From CAVQJU01 sp963729215 (GTDB lineage: Bacteria > Acidobacteriota > Vicinamibacteria > Vicinamibacterales > CAVVIG01), in contig CAVSND010000009.1 of assembly GCA_963729215.1 (NCBI GenBank), forward strand, positions 372,001 through 436,000: DNA of 64,000 bases. The letters are read 5' to 3'. This document shows positions 1 to 8,112 of the stretch, in pieces; within the stretch, counting starts at the first letter, position 1, and every line of letters begins with the position of its first letter. A program made the position numbers and the translations under genes. The notes under the pieces are model-generated. The model was not told the DNA's origin. It was given only the letters and a program-made list of their open reading frames with translations, and did no database searches.

Positions 1-683
1 AGGTCCGGGTTGTCAGCGTGCCTGGCTTCAGCATGGAGCTGTGCGGCGGCACGCACGTACACGCCACCGGCGACATCGGGTTTTTCGTGATTCTCGCCGA
101 AAGCGGCGTCGCGGCCGGAGTCCGCCGGATTGAAGCGGTGACCGGCGCGGGCGCCGTCGAGTGGGCGCAGCAGCAGCGCGCGGCGTTTCACGGCGTGATC
201 GACGCGCTCAAGGTGAATCCCAGCCAGGCCGTCGAAGCCGTCGAGCGCCTGCACGCCGAGAACAGGAAACTTGCCCGCGAGGCATCGGAGCTGAAGACCA
301 GGCTCGCGGTCGGAGGCGGTGGGAACAAGGCCGCGTACGAGCCCGTCGACGTCGGCGGCGTCACGCTTGTCGCGCAGGCGATATCGGAGATCGACAAAGA
401 CGGCCTGCGGACCATCGCCGACCAGATCAGGAACCAGATCAAGAGCGGTATCGTGGTGCTCGCATCGGCGGGCGAAGGCAAGGTTCACATCATCGTGGCG
501 GTGACGCCGGACCTCACGTCGCGGATCAAGGCCGGGCAGATCGTCAAGGACCTCGCCCCGATCGTCGGCGGCGCGGGAGGCGGCCGTCCCGACTTCGCGG
601 AAGCCGGCGGCAAACATCCCGAAAAGATCGCCGAGATGCTGACGGCCAGCCAGACTGTCGTCACCAGGCTGCTGGCCGGCTGA
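1..683 (+). CDS. alaS: Alanyl-tRNA synthetase, C-terminal part (5' truncated by window)
   Basis: This is the end of alanyl-tRNA synthetase, which charges tRNA-Ala and edits mischarged Ser/Gly. The frame is open at the left edge, so the real start is outside the window. The editing-domain zinc motif CGGTH follows a PGFSMEL lead-in at about base 30. After it come a helical, charged segment and a C-terminal DHHA1/C-Ala domain with the glycine-rich loop GGAGGGRPDFAEAGGK shortly before the stop. All of these are hallmarks of AlaRS, and the C-terminal length is normal. The next gene lies 131 bases downstream on the same strand. Confidence 0.96.
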   Translation, partial: VRVVSVPGFSMELCGGTHVHATGDIGFFVILAESGVAAGVRRIEAVTGAGAVEWAQQQRAAFHGVIDALKVNPSQAVEAVERLHAENRKLAREASELKTRLAVGGGGNKAAYEPVDVGGVTLVAQAISEIDKDGLRTIADQIRNQIKSGIVVLASAGEGKVHIIVAVTPDLTSRIKAGQIVKDLAPIVGGAGGGRPDFAEAGGKHPEKIAEMLTASQTVVTRLLAG

Positions 684-784
684 CCGGCAACTGGAGGCCG
701 TCCGGGCGCCTGACCGGCCGGAGTCTTCGCCTCCCCCTTCCAGGCAGCACGGCCTACTGCTGAGGCCCCGACCCGCCGATAAGA

Positions 785-818
785 CCAATTGGCGGTTGTC
801 CCCCGCGGCCGCCATTGG
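785..818 (+). promoter_or_regulatory. Inverted repeat overlapping the start of the lytic transglycosylase
   Basis: Arms 785-795 (CCAATTGGCGG) and 809-818 (CCGCCATTGG) pair except for one bulged T, with a 13-base C-rich loop. The right arm contains the TTG at 815 used as the longest start of the next gene. It could hide the initiation region or be a leftover alaS terminator, but no T-run follows it. Function is inferred only. Confidence 0.35.
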
Positions 819-1549
819 TTAAACTATTGATTCTGCGAGAGATACAATTCAGGCTGGCGCTGCTGACCGCGTGCGCCCTGCTGACCGCCTTGCCGGCGAC
901 TGCCCAGATCTATACCTGGCAGGACGCCAACGGGCACATGGTCATTTCGGACCGGCCCAAGGACGGCGCGCCTCGCGCGTACACCGTGCCCAGAGCCTCG
1001 GACGCCGTGCGGGCCACCCGATTCGTGGCGCCTGAAAAGAGCGCGCTCTACGACCCGCTGATTCGCGAACACGCGGAGAATGCCGGCATCCGGACCGATC
1101 TGGTTCGGGCCGTCGTCCAGGTCGAGTCCGGATACAACACCTACGCGCGGTCCCCCAAGGGCGCGCTCGGCCTCATGCAGCTCATGCCGGCCACGATTCA
1201 GCAATTCGGCGTGCGGAACCCGTTCAGCCCGATGGAAAACATCCGCGCCGGCGTCTCGTATCTGCGCCAGCTGCTCGACCGCTATTCGAACGACGAAGCG
1301 CTCGCGCTGGCCGCCTACAACGCCGGACCCGGGGCCGTGGACAGACACGGCGTGGCGATCCCGCCCTACAAGGAAACGCGGGATTACGTCTCGAAAATCA
1401 ACCGGATGGCGGGACGTCCGGTCCAGGTCCCAGGCACGAACATCTACAAGACAACGGACGTCGTCGACGGCCGCGAAGTCCCCCGCTACTCGGACCACAA
1501 GCCGTCCGACGGCTCGTACGAGGTCGTGAAACGAAAACCGATTGAATGA
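815..1549 (+). CDS. Lytic transglycosylase (SLT domain) with N-terminal DUF4124
   Basis: Periplasmic murein lytic transglycosylase that cleaves the glycan strand of peptidoglycan. A hydrophobic signal peptide covers residues 12-30 (ending PATAQ). A DUF4124 module (QIYTWQDANGHMVISD) follows at 31-50, then a Slt-type domain at about 78-200. The catalytic glutamate is in VQVESGY (about E104), the family motif GLMQLMP is at 119-125, and AYNAGPGAV follows later. The start is uncertain: TTG 815 lies inside a hairpin, and TTG 827 or CTG 833 would still leave a full signal peptide. There is no obvious Shine-Dalgarno sequence. It stands alone between alaS and a convergent OMP gene. Confidence 0.9.
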   Translation: MVKLLILREIQFRLALLTACALLTALPATAQIYTWQDANGHMVISDRPKDGAPRAYTVPRASDAVRATRFVAPEKSALYDPLIREHAENAGIRTDLVRAVVQVESGYNTYARSPKGALGLMQLMPATIQQFGVRNPFSPMENIRAGVSYLRQLLDRYSNDEALALAAYNAGPGAVDRHGVAIPPYKETRDYVSKINRMAGRPVQVPGTNIYKTTDVVDGREVPRYSDHKPSDGSYEVVKRKPIE

Positions 1550-1557
1550 GTGATTCG

Positions 1558-1584
1558 CGCGAGCCAGCGCCACGCCGGCTCGCG
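1558..1584. terminator. Hairpin between convergent genes
   Basis: Perfect 8-bp stem (CGCGAGCC at 1558-1565, GGCTCGCG at 1577-1584) around an 11-base loop. It sits exactly between the stop of the transglycosylase and the stop of the convergent beta-barrel gene, so it probably serves as a terminator for both. No T-tract is present on either side. Confidence 0.55.
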
Positions 1585-1594
1585 TCCGTCGAAC

Positions 1595-2189
1595 TCAGAA
1601 GTAGTGCTTCAGCCCCGCCCTGAACGTCCAGAACGAGCCGTCGAAGGTTGCCGCCGGTGAGTTGAACGCGCCGACCGCGTGATAGAGCCCCTCGCCGGTG
1701 ATCGTCGAGCGCCGCGAGAAGAAGGTACTCGACTCCGCCGCCGAAATCTCCGCCAAACTTCGTGTCGCCGCCATCGGTTCCGCGATCGATGTGCGAGCCG
1801 TAATGGTAGGCCCCCACGCCGCCAGTCACGAACGGATGCACCTTTCCGCCTTCCCAGTTGTAAACCAGGTTGCCGTCGAACACGAAGGGGCTGACCGTGC
1901 CGGTGAAGCCGCGCCCGACGATATCCCACCAGGCGCCGCTCACCTGCGCACGAACCGACACGCGAGAGGTCAGATAGCCTTCGACGTTGCCGGCGAGATC
2001 GAAGCCGGCGCTGAGGCTGTCGTCGGTCGGCGCGGCGACACCGGCCGAGCCTCCGACCGCCCACATGCCCTCCGCCGGCGCTCGCGGCGGAGCGGGTGGC
2101 TGCCGCCGGCGCTGAGCTTCTGCCCGAGGGAGGCCGACCAAGAGACTCAACGCGAACACCGCGACAACGGTCAAAGCGCGTCCACTCAT
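1595..2189 (-). CDS. Outer-membrane beta-barrel protein, frameshifted near 1724
   Basis: Small outer-membrane beta-barrel protein of unknown role. A signal peptide occupies residues 1-25 (ending RAEAQ). A proline-rich linker and alternating amphipathic strands follow (WAVGGSAGVAAP, PFVTGGVGAYHYG, GGDFGGGVEY). After GGGVEY one extra base near 1724 breaks the frame. The +1 frame continues smoothly as FFSRRSTITGEGLYHAV and closes with GLKHYF and a TGA at 1595. That gives about 197 residues with the terminal aromatic residue expected of BAM substrates. A strong Shine-Dalgarno (GGAGGT) precedes the ATG. The break is either a sequence error or a recent mutation. Confidence 0.75.
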
Positions 2190-2260
2190 GTTGTCTACCT
2201 CCAGGTAGTTGAGCTTCCAACGTGGTGAACGTGCAAGACGAACGCCCGAATGTGCTCGAG

Positions 2261-2283
2261 CGTAGCGGGATTAACGCGCTACG
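2261..2283. promoter_or_regulatory. Short inverted repeat upstream of the beta-barrel gene
   Basis: CGTAGCG and CGCTACG at 2261-2267 and 2277-2283, separated by 9 bases, lie 72 bases upstream of the beta-barrel ATG in a spacer without genes. It could be an operator or a hairpin; there is no further evidence. Confidence 0.25.
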
Positions 2284-2364
2284 GCCGGGCGACGGACGCG
2301 AGTTTTTGTGGAAAATGGCGGAATGGCCAGACGTGGCGACGTTCGGCGTACGAGATGACGACAC

Positions 2365-2408
2365 GCGCCCGTAGCTCAGCTGGAAAGAGCATCGGCGGAT
2401 CGCCCGAT
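2365..2408 (+). other. tRNA 5'-half-like fragment
   Basis: The sequence reads like the acceptor strand, D-arm and start of the anticodon arm of a tRNA: GCGCCCG, TA, GCTC, D-loop, GAGC, then an ATCGG/CCGAT stem with an 8-base loop. No variable loop, TTC-containing T-arm or matching 3' acceptor strand follows; the ABC permease gene ends just downstream at 2416. I therefore call it a remnant, not a working tRNA gene. Confidence 0.5.
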
Positions 2409-2415
2409 CCGTGCG

Positions 2416-3219
2416 TCAGCTGGGTGCGGCGAGGTCACGTCGCGGAAAGACCACCAGCGCCCACCCCATCGCTATCAGCGTGACCAACGACAGGACGACC
2501 AGGTCAACGGGCGCAGCGACGCCGGTCAGGATGGCCTTCGCTTTAAGGTAGTGGAACAGCGAGTACGGCTGCAGCACTTCCGCCGCGGGCCAGAGAGAAC
2601 CGAGCACGTCCAGCACATACATGATGATCACGATGGCCAGCGCGACGCCGAGCGCCGGCGTGAGCCGGTCGAAGGAGACCGACGCCGCGAGGGCGATCGC
2701 CGCGAAGGCCCCGAACAGAAGGACGCTGTTCAGCCAAAGCATCGGCAGGTTCCTGTATGCCAGCTCCCCGACCACGCCCGCGAAGGTCGCTCCGGCAACG
2801 CCGCCTGCGACGAGCGCCGCGATGGAAACGGCGATGAATCCGAAAGAGGCCGCCAGCAGGCTGAGATAGAACACCTGACGTGAAATCGGCCGCGACAGCG
2901 CGACTTCGAGCGTGCCCCGCTGCCGCTCGCCGGCGACGGCCGACGCCGAGAACCCCACCGCGAACACCGACGTCAGGATGATCGCGATCGGATGAATGAA
3001 GCTCAGGGCAATCGAACCCGACAGGCTGAACACATCTCCGCCGCCGAAGCGGGCAAACTGCTCGGGAAATATCCCGCTCTTCAGCAGAATCGCGAATTGA
3101 GAACCGAACCGAGCGTAGATGACGGGCGGCAGGAAGCCCCAGACGGTCATCGCGAGCGAGACGATCGCGAGCTTGGCGCGCTGCGAACGCCAGGTATGCC
3201 GCAACAGCGCTAAGTTCAT
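2416..3219 (-). CDS. ABC-2 type transporter permease
   Basis: Membrane subunit (267 aa) of an ABC-2 exporter. About six hydrophobic segments are visible: near residues 18-35, 60-85 (SIALSFIHPIAIILTSVFAVGFS), 105-135, 150-175, 185-205 and a last one at 240-258. A GERQRGTLEVALSRPISR-type cytoplasmic loop, typical of the family, follows the second segment. The start overlaps the stop of the ATPase gene by 4 bases, so the two are translationally coupled and form a two-gene exporter. The substrate cannot be told from sequence. The pair is bordered by tRNA-like fragments. Confidence 0.85.
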   Translation of the reverse strand: MNLALLRHTWRSQRAKLAIVSLAMTVWGFLPPVIYARFGSQFAILLKSGIFPEQFARFGGGDVFSLSGSIALSFIHPIAIILTSVFAVGFSASAVAGERQRGTLEVALSRPISRQVFYLSLLAASFGFIAVSIAALVAGGVAGATFAGVVGELAYRNLPMLWLNSVLLFGAFAAIALAASVSFDRLTPALGVALAIVIIMYVLDVLGSLWPAAEVLQPYSLFHYLKAKAILTGVAAPVDLVVLSLVTLIAMGWALVVFPRRDLAAPS

Positions 3220-4166
3220 CTGGACCCGCTCCTGTCGTAGAACTCGAGGAACGCTTCCTCGAGACGCGCGGGCTCGATCGTGAGATCCACGACCGCCACG
3301 TCAGCGATCGCAGCCAGAAACGGACGCACGCTCCCCTCGACGCGGCCCGTCACGTAGCCGTCGCCGTACTCGACGTTCGTCATCCCGGGCACCGTCTCGA
3401 GCCTCGGGGCCGGACCGGTAAACCTCATGAGGATGTTGCGCTTCCGCCGGGCCAGGAGTCCCGCGGTCTCCTCCAGCGCCACGAGCCGTCCCTCGCGCAC
3501 GATCGCCACGCGATCGCAGACCCGTTCCACTTCGGAGAGGACGTGTGACGAAAAGAAGATCGTCCGGCCTTCGGCCTTGAGCGTGTCGAGGATTCCGTAG
3601 AACGCACGCTGCATGAGCGGGTCGAGACCCTCGGTCGGCTCGTCGAGAATCGCAAGCTCCGGATCGTGCTGAAGCGCCTGGACGATGCCGACTTTCTGGC
3701 GCATGCCGCGTGAGTAGTCCCTGACGAGCCGCTTCAAGGTGCGCGCCGCCAGTTCCAGTCGCTCGCACAACTCCGCGCGGCGCGCGGCCGGCCGGCCGCT
3801 CAGCTTACCCAGATAATCGAGCAGTTCTTCTCCCGTCAGGGTGTCGTACAGCGCGATTCCGCTCGGCAGGTACCCCAGCCGGCGGCGTATCGCGACGCTG
3901 TCGCGCCCCGTGTCGAGTCCGAGCACGCGCGCCCGGCCGGCCGTCGGGTGGAGCAACCCAAGGAGCAGGCGGATCGTCGTGCTTTTTCCTGCGCCGTTCG
4001 GTCCCAGAAATCCGAATATCTCGCCCTCGCGCACAGCGATGTCGAGCGATTCGAGCGCGTGGATTGGCGGCGACGCGGACACCCGAAGGCGCCCCAGCAG
4101 GGACCCGACCAGGCCCGGCCTGTGTCCGTAATGTTTGGTGAGACCGACGGTCTCGATCGCGTGCAC
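3216..4166 (-). CDS. ABC transporter ATP-binding protein
   Basis: ATPase subunit (316 aa) of the exporter above. Walker A is GPNGAGKST at about residues 55-63. The signature is YSRGMRQKV, followed by Walker B LAILDEPTEGLDP and an SSHVLSEVERVCDRV H-loop. An extra stretch at residues 17-36 precedes the core, and a C-terminal region of about 90 aa resembles the regulatory tails of drug- and antibiotic-resistance type exporters. It is the upstream gene of a coupled pair. A second, different ABC pair lies upstream on the same strand, 134 bases away. Confidence 0.9.
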   Translation of the reverse strand: MHAIETVGLTKHYGHRPGLVGSLLGRLRVSASPPIHALESLDIAVREGEIFGFLGPNGAGKSTTIRLLLGLLHPTAGRARVLGLDTGRDSVAIRRRLGYLPSGIALYDTLTGEELLDYLGKLSGRPAARRAELCERLELAARTLKRLVRDYSRGMRQKVGIVQALQHDPELAILDEPTEGLDPLMQRAFYGILDTLKAEGRTIFFSSHVLSEVERVCDRVAIVREGRLVALEETAGLLARRKRNILMRFTGPAPRLETVPGMTNVEYGDGYVTGRVEGSVRPFLAAIADVAVVDLTIEPARLEEAFLEFYDRSGSR

Positions 4167-4223
4167 GCATCTATCATGCTATTGAGGGTGCATATCCCGA
4201 AGCGGCTTCCTGGGCTGGCACGC

Positions 4224-4247
4224 CGCCCGGCATCATCCCGCCGGGCG
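4224..4247. other. GC-rich hairpin between the two ABC pairs
   Basis: Perfect 8-bp stem CGCCCGGC/GCCGGGCG (4224-4231, 4240-4247) with loop ATCATCCC. It lies downstream of the 4301-6764 gene pair on their strand and could terminate that transcript, though no T-run follows. Confidence 0.35.
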
Positions 4248-4270
4248 CCCCGACGTACGCGCCGGCATTC

Positions 4271-4300
4271 GTTTGGATAGAGCACCGGCCTTCCAGGCCG
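4271..4300 (+). other. tRNA-Gly-like D-arm/anticodon-arm fragment
   Basis: TTTGGATAGAGC followed by an anticodon arm with loop CTTCCAG (anticodon TCC, Gly) and a 4-of-5 paired stem (CCGGC/GCCGC). No acceptor stem or T-arm can be assembled around it, and the end of the ABC permease gene starts at 4301. It is read as a remnant. Sixteen bases (TGGATAGAGCACCGGC) match the fragment at 2382-2396 with two or three differences, in the same orientation. Confidence 0.45.
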
Positions 4301-6025
4301 CTATTCGGCGCGTTCGACTGACGTCAGATCAAGCCGTTCGTAAGCTGGCGCGAGCAATTCGACCGCCATCAGGACCTCCGCCAGCACCGCCAGCGTGAAC
4401 ACCACGGCGGCCGGCACGAGCGCGGCCGTGCCGAGCAGCCGGTGAAGGGCCAACCAGACGACTCCTCCCGCGAGCCCTCCAGGCAGCGCGAACAGAAGCA
4501 GCGAGAGGACGACGCCGGCCATCATGATCAGGCGCTGCCCCATCGCATCCACGCCGCGCGGCTGCTGTCCGCCGGTCGGCACCCACGCGGGAAAGAACAC
4601 CGCGACCGCGTTGTGCACGATGAATTGGGGGGCGACGAGCGCCGGCGCCGCGACGATGGCGGAGACGGCCAGAGCCCACCGCCATTCCGGCGGCAGCTGG
4701 GGGAACGCGGTTCCCGCGAAGATGGTCGCGCAGGTGACGCCGGCCCACACGATCACGGTGACAACGCCCGCGGGCCAGAGAATCTCGCCGCGCAGCACGG
4801 ACGCCGACGACACCGGCCACGTCTTGAGCACGTCAAGGTGTTGGAGATCTCCCCTCAGGTCCAGGCGCATGATCTGCGGGCCGAACAAGACCGCGAAGGC
4901 GCCAGCCACGAGCGAAAATGCGGTCACGATTCCGGCCGCCCCGGTCAAACGATTCGCGGCCATCACGGCAAACGACAACCCGGTCAGGACCACGGCGACC
5001 GGTACGACGACGCGCAGCAGGCCGGCGTCGCTGGCCCGCAACGTCTGCATGGCGTTCTTCCACACGAACAGACCTTCGGGCCGTCCCGTCAGGGCGAGCG
5101 TCCATCCAGTGGCGCGGGCGCGTGGGGCGGTCCGGCGCGCGGCGGCCTCGGCTGCCCGTAGACTCGACTCCCCTGCCTCGAGGTCGAACGCGTCGGCGTT
5201 CGACAGCAGCCAGAGCACCGTGGCCGCCAGCACGGCAAGCGAGCCGGTCAGTGCGGCCAGGTACGTCGCGAAATCCGAGGCGCCGAGCGGACGCACGAGC
5301 GCGGCGAACGGCCACAGCACGATGGAAGGCAGACCTGTGCCCGTGGTCCGCGCCAGACGAACGGCCAGGTCCGAAAGACCAGCCGCGGGTTGAACGGCAA
5401 ACTGCCGCACGACGGCGCCGAACACGATCAGGACGGCCGCCGCCACCGTGACGACAGCCAGCCACGCCGCCCCCTGCGCGCCTGCGTTCGACGACAATCG
5501 CGCGCGCGTGAGGGTGACGGAGGCGAAGTAGACCCGGGCCGAGACCAGCAGCGCCCACATCGCCACGGCGAACTGCAGCCGTGCGGACGCGGACGAAGGA
5601 GCGAAAAACGCGACCACGACGATCGACGCCAGCAGCGACCCGAGCTGCGAGCGCATGATTTTGTGGAGCAGCAGCTGACGGCGCGAGACTGGCGCCGCAA
5701 ACAGGAAAGCGGATTCGGCTCGCGAGAACTCGAGCAGGCCGCTTTTCGCCGGCAGCAGCCAGGCCGCCGCGGCCAGCCCGAACAACGCCAGCGCGCCCAG
5801 CAGCGAACCTGTCGCCTGCCACACCGGCGCCAGCCCGGACAGCCCGCGGCCGGCCCGCCGCGATCCGCCCGGGCCGATCCGCCCGCGGTTGAACACGGCG
5901 AAGTACAGATACGCTGAGCCGACGATGGCGCCGATCAGGTAGCGGGGTTCGCGCAGGCGGCGGAGCCTGGCGCGAAGGCGATTACGCAGGGAGCAGACGA
6001 TGATGTAGACGCTGGCGCCCAGCAT
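4301..6025 (-). CDS. Putative ABC exporter membrane subunit (large, 574 aa)
   Basis: Integral membrane partner of the next ATPase. I start it at the ATG at 6025 (MLGASVYIIV), one base after the ATPase stop; the longer frame upstream is out-of-frame sequence of the ATPase. The protein begins with a basic segment (RLRARLRRLREPRYLIG) and has many hydrophobic stretches (for example near residues 37-47, 90-110, 150-180, 245-275, 340-390 and 430-500). It resembles the putative ABC exporter family with two membrane halves in one chain. Substrate unknown. The tail VERAE ends in TAG beside a tRNA-like fragment. Confidence 0.78.
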   Translation of the reverse strand: MLGASVYIIVCSLRNRLRARLRRLREPRYLIGAIVGSAYLYFAVFNRGRIGPGGSRRAGRGLSGLAPVWQATGSLLGALALFGLAAAAWLLPAKSGLLEFSRAESAFLFAAPVSRRQLLLHKIMRSQLGSLLASIVVVAFFAPSSASARLQFAVAMWALLVSARVYFASVTLTRARLSSNAGAQGAAWLAVVTVAAAVLIVFGAVVRQFAVQPAAGLSDLAVRLARTTGTGLPSIVLWPFAALVRPLGASDFATYLAALTGSLAVLAATVLWLLSNADAFDLEAGESSLRAAEAAARRTAPRARATGWTLALTGRPEGLFVWKNAMQTLRASDAGLLRVVVPVAVVLTGLSFAVMAANRLTGAAGIVTAFSLVAGAFAVLFGPQIMRLDLRGDLQHLDVLKTWPVSSASVLRGEILWPAGVVTVIVWAGVTCATIFAGTAFPQLPPEWRWALAVSAIVAAPALVAPQFIVHNAVAVFFPAWVPTGGQQPRGVDAMGQRLIMMAGVVLSLLLFALPGGLAGGVVWLALHRLLGTAALVPAAVVFTLAVLAEVLMAVELLAPAYERLDLTSVERAE

Positions 6026-6026
6026 T

Positions 6027-6764
6027 TCAATCGCGGCCGGTGACGTGCAGGAAGATCTGTTCGAGGTTCGATCCGGCCTCGGCGAGATCGGCGCGCGACG
6101 CGAGGTCGGCCACCGTGCCGTCCGCGACCTTCTTTCCGCGGTCCATGATGATGACGCGCGTGCAGACCTCTTCGACAAGGTGCAGCAGGTGCGATGACAG
6201 CAGGATGGCCGCGCCGGCGCGCCCCCGAGCGACGATCGTCTCGCGCATGCTGCGGATGCCCCGCGGGTCGAGTCCGGTCAGCGGCTCGTCGAACAGCAGG
6301 ACCGACGGCTGCCGTACAAGCCCGCACGCGATGACGACCTTCTGCCGCATGCCACGCGACAGCTCGCCCGGGAGCGAGCGTTCTTTGCCGTTCAACTCGA
6401 GCTCGGCGAGCAGCGTCCGCGCGCGCCTCTCGAAGTCGTCCACCCGGTAGAGCCTTCCCATCAGCCGCAGATGTTCCTCGACGGTCAGGTACTCGAACAG
6501 GTGGGGCTCGTCGGGCATGAAGGCGAGGCGCCTTTTGGCCTCAATGGCGGCAGCCGCATCGGAGGCGATGTCGAAGCCGTCGATGCGCACCGAGCCGGAT
6601 GTCGGCCTCAGGATCCCGGCCAGCGTGCGGAGCGTGGTCGTCTTGCCCGCCCCGTTGGGGCCAATCAACCCCACGATCTCGCCCGCCGCGACGTCGAACG
6701 ACAGGCGGTCCACGGCGACGGCGGCCCCGTAGGTGCGGGTCAGGTCCTGGACGGCGATCGGCAT
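6027..6764 (-). CDS. ABC transporter ATP-binding protein
   Basis: ATPase subunit (245 aa) paired with the membrane protein one base downstream. Walker A GPNGAGKTT lies at about residues 35-43, the signature is LSRGMRQKV, Walker B is VLLFDEPLTGLDP, and the H-loop is SSHLLHLVEEV. The closest recognisable type is the CcmA/YhaQ-like ABC-2 ATPase. The gene is divergent from rpsT with only 41 bases between the two starts, so the rpsT promoter must sit partly inside this gene. Confidence 0.9.
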   Translation of the reverse strand: MPIAVQDLTRTYGAAVAVDRLSFDVAAGEIVGLIGPNGAGKTTTLRTLAGILRPTSGSVRIDGFDIASDAAAAIEAKRRLAFMPDEPHLFEYLTVEEHLRLMGRLYRVDDFERRARTLLAELELNGKERSLPGELSRGMRQKVVIACGLVRQPSVLLFDEPLTGLDPRGIRSMRETIVARGRAGAAILLSSHLLHLVEEVCTRVIIMDRGKKVADGTVADLASRADLAEAGSNLEQIFLHVTGRD

Positions 6765-6805
6765 GAGGTATGTTAGACTTAGTGGTTTCGGAGGGACGAA
6801 ATTAC

Positions 6806-7069
6806 GTGGCTACGCATGCATCCGCAATCAAGGCGCACAGGCAGAGTCTCAAGAACCGCGACCGCAACCGCCAGTACCGGTCGCACCTTCGCAGTGCGCT
6901 GAAGAACATCCGCACCGCCATCGACGGCAAGGACCTCGCCGCGGTGAAATCCGCCCTCAAGGATACGATCTCGCTCATCGACAAGATGGCGAACAAGGGC
7001 ATCATTCACCGGAACGCCGCCGGCCGCTACAAGTCGCGGCTGAACCGCCGCGTCGCAGCCAACGCCTGA
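6806..7069 (+). CDS. rpsT: 30S ribosomal protein S20
   Basis: Primary 16S rRNA-binding protein of the small subunit, 87 aa, normal for S20. I choose the GTG at 6806 (VATHASAIKAHRQSLKNRDRNR) because it follows a GGAGGG Shine-Dalgarno at 6790-6795 with 10-base spacing and gives the family length; an in-frame TTG/ATG-type start further upstream would add 12 unlike residues. The protein is helical and basic with the typical SALKNIRTAI and GIIHRNAAGRYKSRL blocks. A strong terminator follows within the end of holA. Confidence 0.95.
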   Translation: MATHASAIKAHRQSLKNRDRNRQYRSHLRSALKNIRTAIDGKDLAAVKSALKDTISLIDKMANKGIIHRNAAGRYKSRLNRRVAANA

Positions 7070-7089
7070 GGGCGGGCTGCCGACCGTCG

Positions 7090-8112
7090 TCACCACCGCC
7101 GCGGACCGAACCCGGTCCGCGTTCGTTTTCCCTCGCAGAGCTCGACGACCAGCCGCTCCAGCAGCACGCGCGGATCGCCCCCCGATCGCTTGAGGTCGAG
7201 ATCCGTCCGAAAGAGCGATTCAACGGCACCCGGAAGTTCCGCGGGGGCCACCTGCGGAAACTTTGAACGCACCAGCCATCCGAGCTGCCCGAGAATCTTC
7301 TCGGGCGGCGCGCCGGCGTCGAGGATCAACGAGAGCTGGCGCAGCGCCTCGCCGCCCTGCCCCGCCTCGATCGCGTTGGCCATCGCCCAGTCGTCCTGAA
7401 GTGCGGCCGGTCCGGCGACCTCACGCACGTCGGCCAGGCTGATCTGCTTCTGGCCCAGCGCGTACAGCAGCAGCCGATCCACTTCGCCCCGCAGCCGTTT
7501 GATATTCCCCGTCTTTCCGTCGTTGCGCGGACGATCGGGAAAGCCCGCCAGCGTCGCGAGGGCGCGTGCACCGGCCGGCTCGATCTCCGCGCCAGCCGCC
7601 GCCACGCGCGCGCGCACCCACCGCTCGGCGCCGGCCACGTCGGCCGGCGATCCGCAATCCACGATGGTGGCATGCTTGCCGAGCAGCTTGAAGATCCGCG
7701 TGCGCTTGTCGAGCGCGGCCGCCACGAAGACCAGGGTCGCAAGGGGCTCGGGCTTCTCGAGCAGCGCCTCGAGCTGTTCGAGGGCGCGCGCCGCCGCATC
7801 GCTCTCCCGCTTCGGGGCAAGCCAGGCTTCCGCCTGCGCCACGACGACGACCCGGCGGGGCGCCATCATCGGCAGCGTCCGGACGGCCGCGACGAGCGAG
7901 CCCACGCCTTCGGCCATTCTGTCGCCGCTCGTCATCTCGCCCGCGTGAATGGTCTCGACGTTGAACGCCCGGAGCCCCTCCTCGACGAGGTCGGCAAACT
8001 CCGAGGCCAGCGCCGATCGTTCCACGTCGTCTTCGCCCTGCAGCAAATAGACGGGGTCCGCGTCGCCTTTGGCGATCTGGGCGCGGACGGCGGCGGGACT
8101 GAGGGTCGCCAC
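7090..8112 (-). CDS. holA: DNA polymerase III subunit delta
   Basis: Clamp-loader delta subunit (340 aa), which opens the sliding clamp for replication. The N-terminal AAA+-like fold without P-loop is recognisable (DPVYLLQGEDDVERSALASEF, then LVFVAAALDKRTRIFKLL). The C-terminal collar helices include GALRQLSLILDAG-like sequence and the closing PQVAPAELPGAVESLFRTDLDLK. It begins with GTG directly after the lptE stop, so it belongs to the leuS-lptE-holA operon. Its last 10 codons overlap the rpsT terminator hairpin encoded on the other strand. Confidence 0.9.
   Translation of the reverse strand: MATLSPAAVRAQIAKGDADPVYLLQGEDDVERSALASEFADLVEEGLRAFNVETIHAGEMTSGDRMAEGVGSLVAAVRTLPMMAPRRVVVVAQAEAWLAPKRESDAAARALEQLEALLEKPEPLATLVFVAAALDKRTRIFKLLGKHATIVDCGSPADVAGAERWVRARVAAAGAEIEPAGARALATLAGFPDRPRNDGKTGNIKRLRGEVDRLLLYALGQKQISLADVREVAGPAALQDDWAMANAIEAGQGGEALRQLSLILDAGAPPEKILGQLGWLVRSKFPQVAPAELPGAVESLFRTDLDLKRSGGDPRVLLERLVVELCEGKRTRTGFGPRRW
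7100..7129 (+). terminator. Rho-independent terminator of rpsT inside the holA 3' end
   Basis: Perfect 9-bp stem (CGCGGACCG at 7100-7108, CGGTCCGCG at 7113-7121) with loop AACC, followed by TTCGTTTT at 7122-7129. It starts 31 bases after the rpsT stop. It is entirely within the coding sequence of the convergent holA. Confidence 0.8.

Noticed and set aside
161..763. Long Arg/Ala/Gly-rich frames on both strands overlapping confident genes throughout the window
   Set aside because: They are high-GC shadow frames: composition is biased to R, A, P and G, with no motifs, and a gene with clear family signatures lies in another frame.
2365..2408. Functional tRNA gene at the 5'-half-like fragment
   Set aside because: No T-arm, no matching acceptor 3' strand and an 8-base anticodon loop; the ABC permease coding sequence begins where the rest should be.
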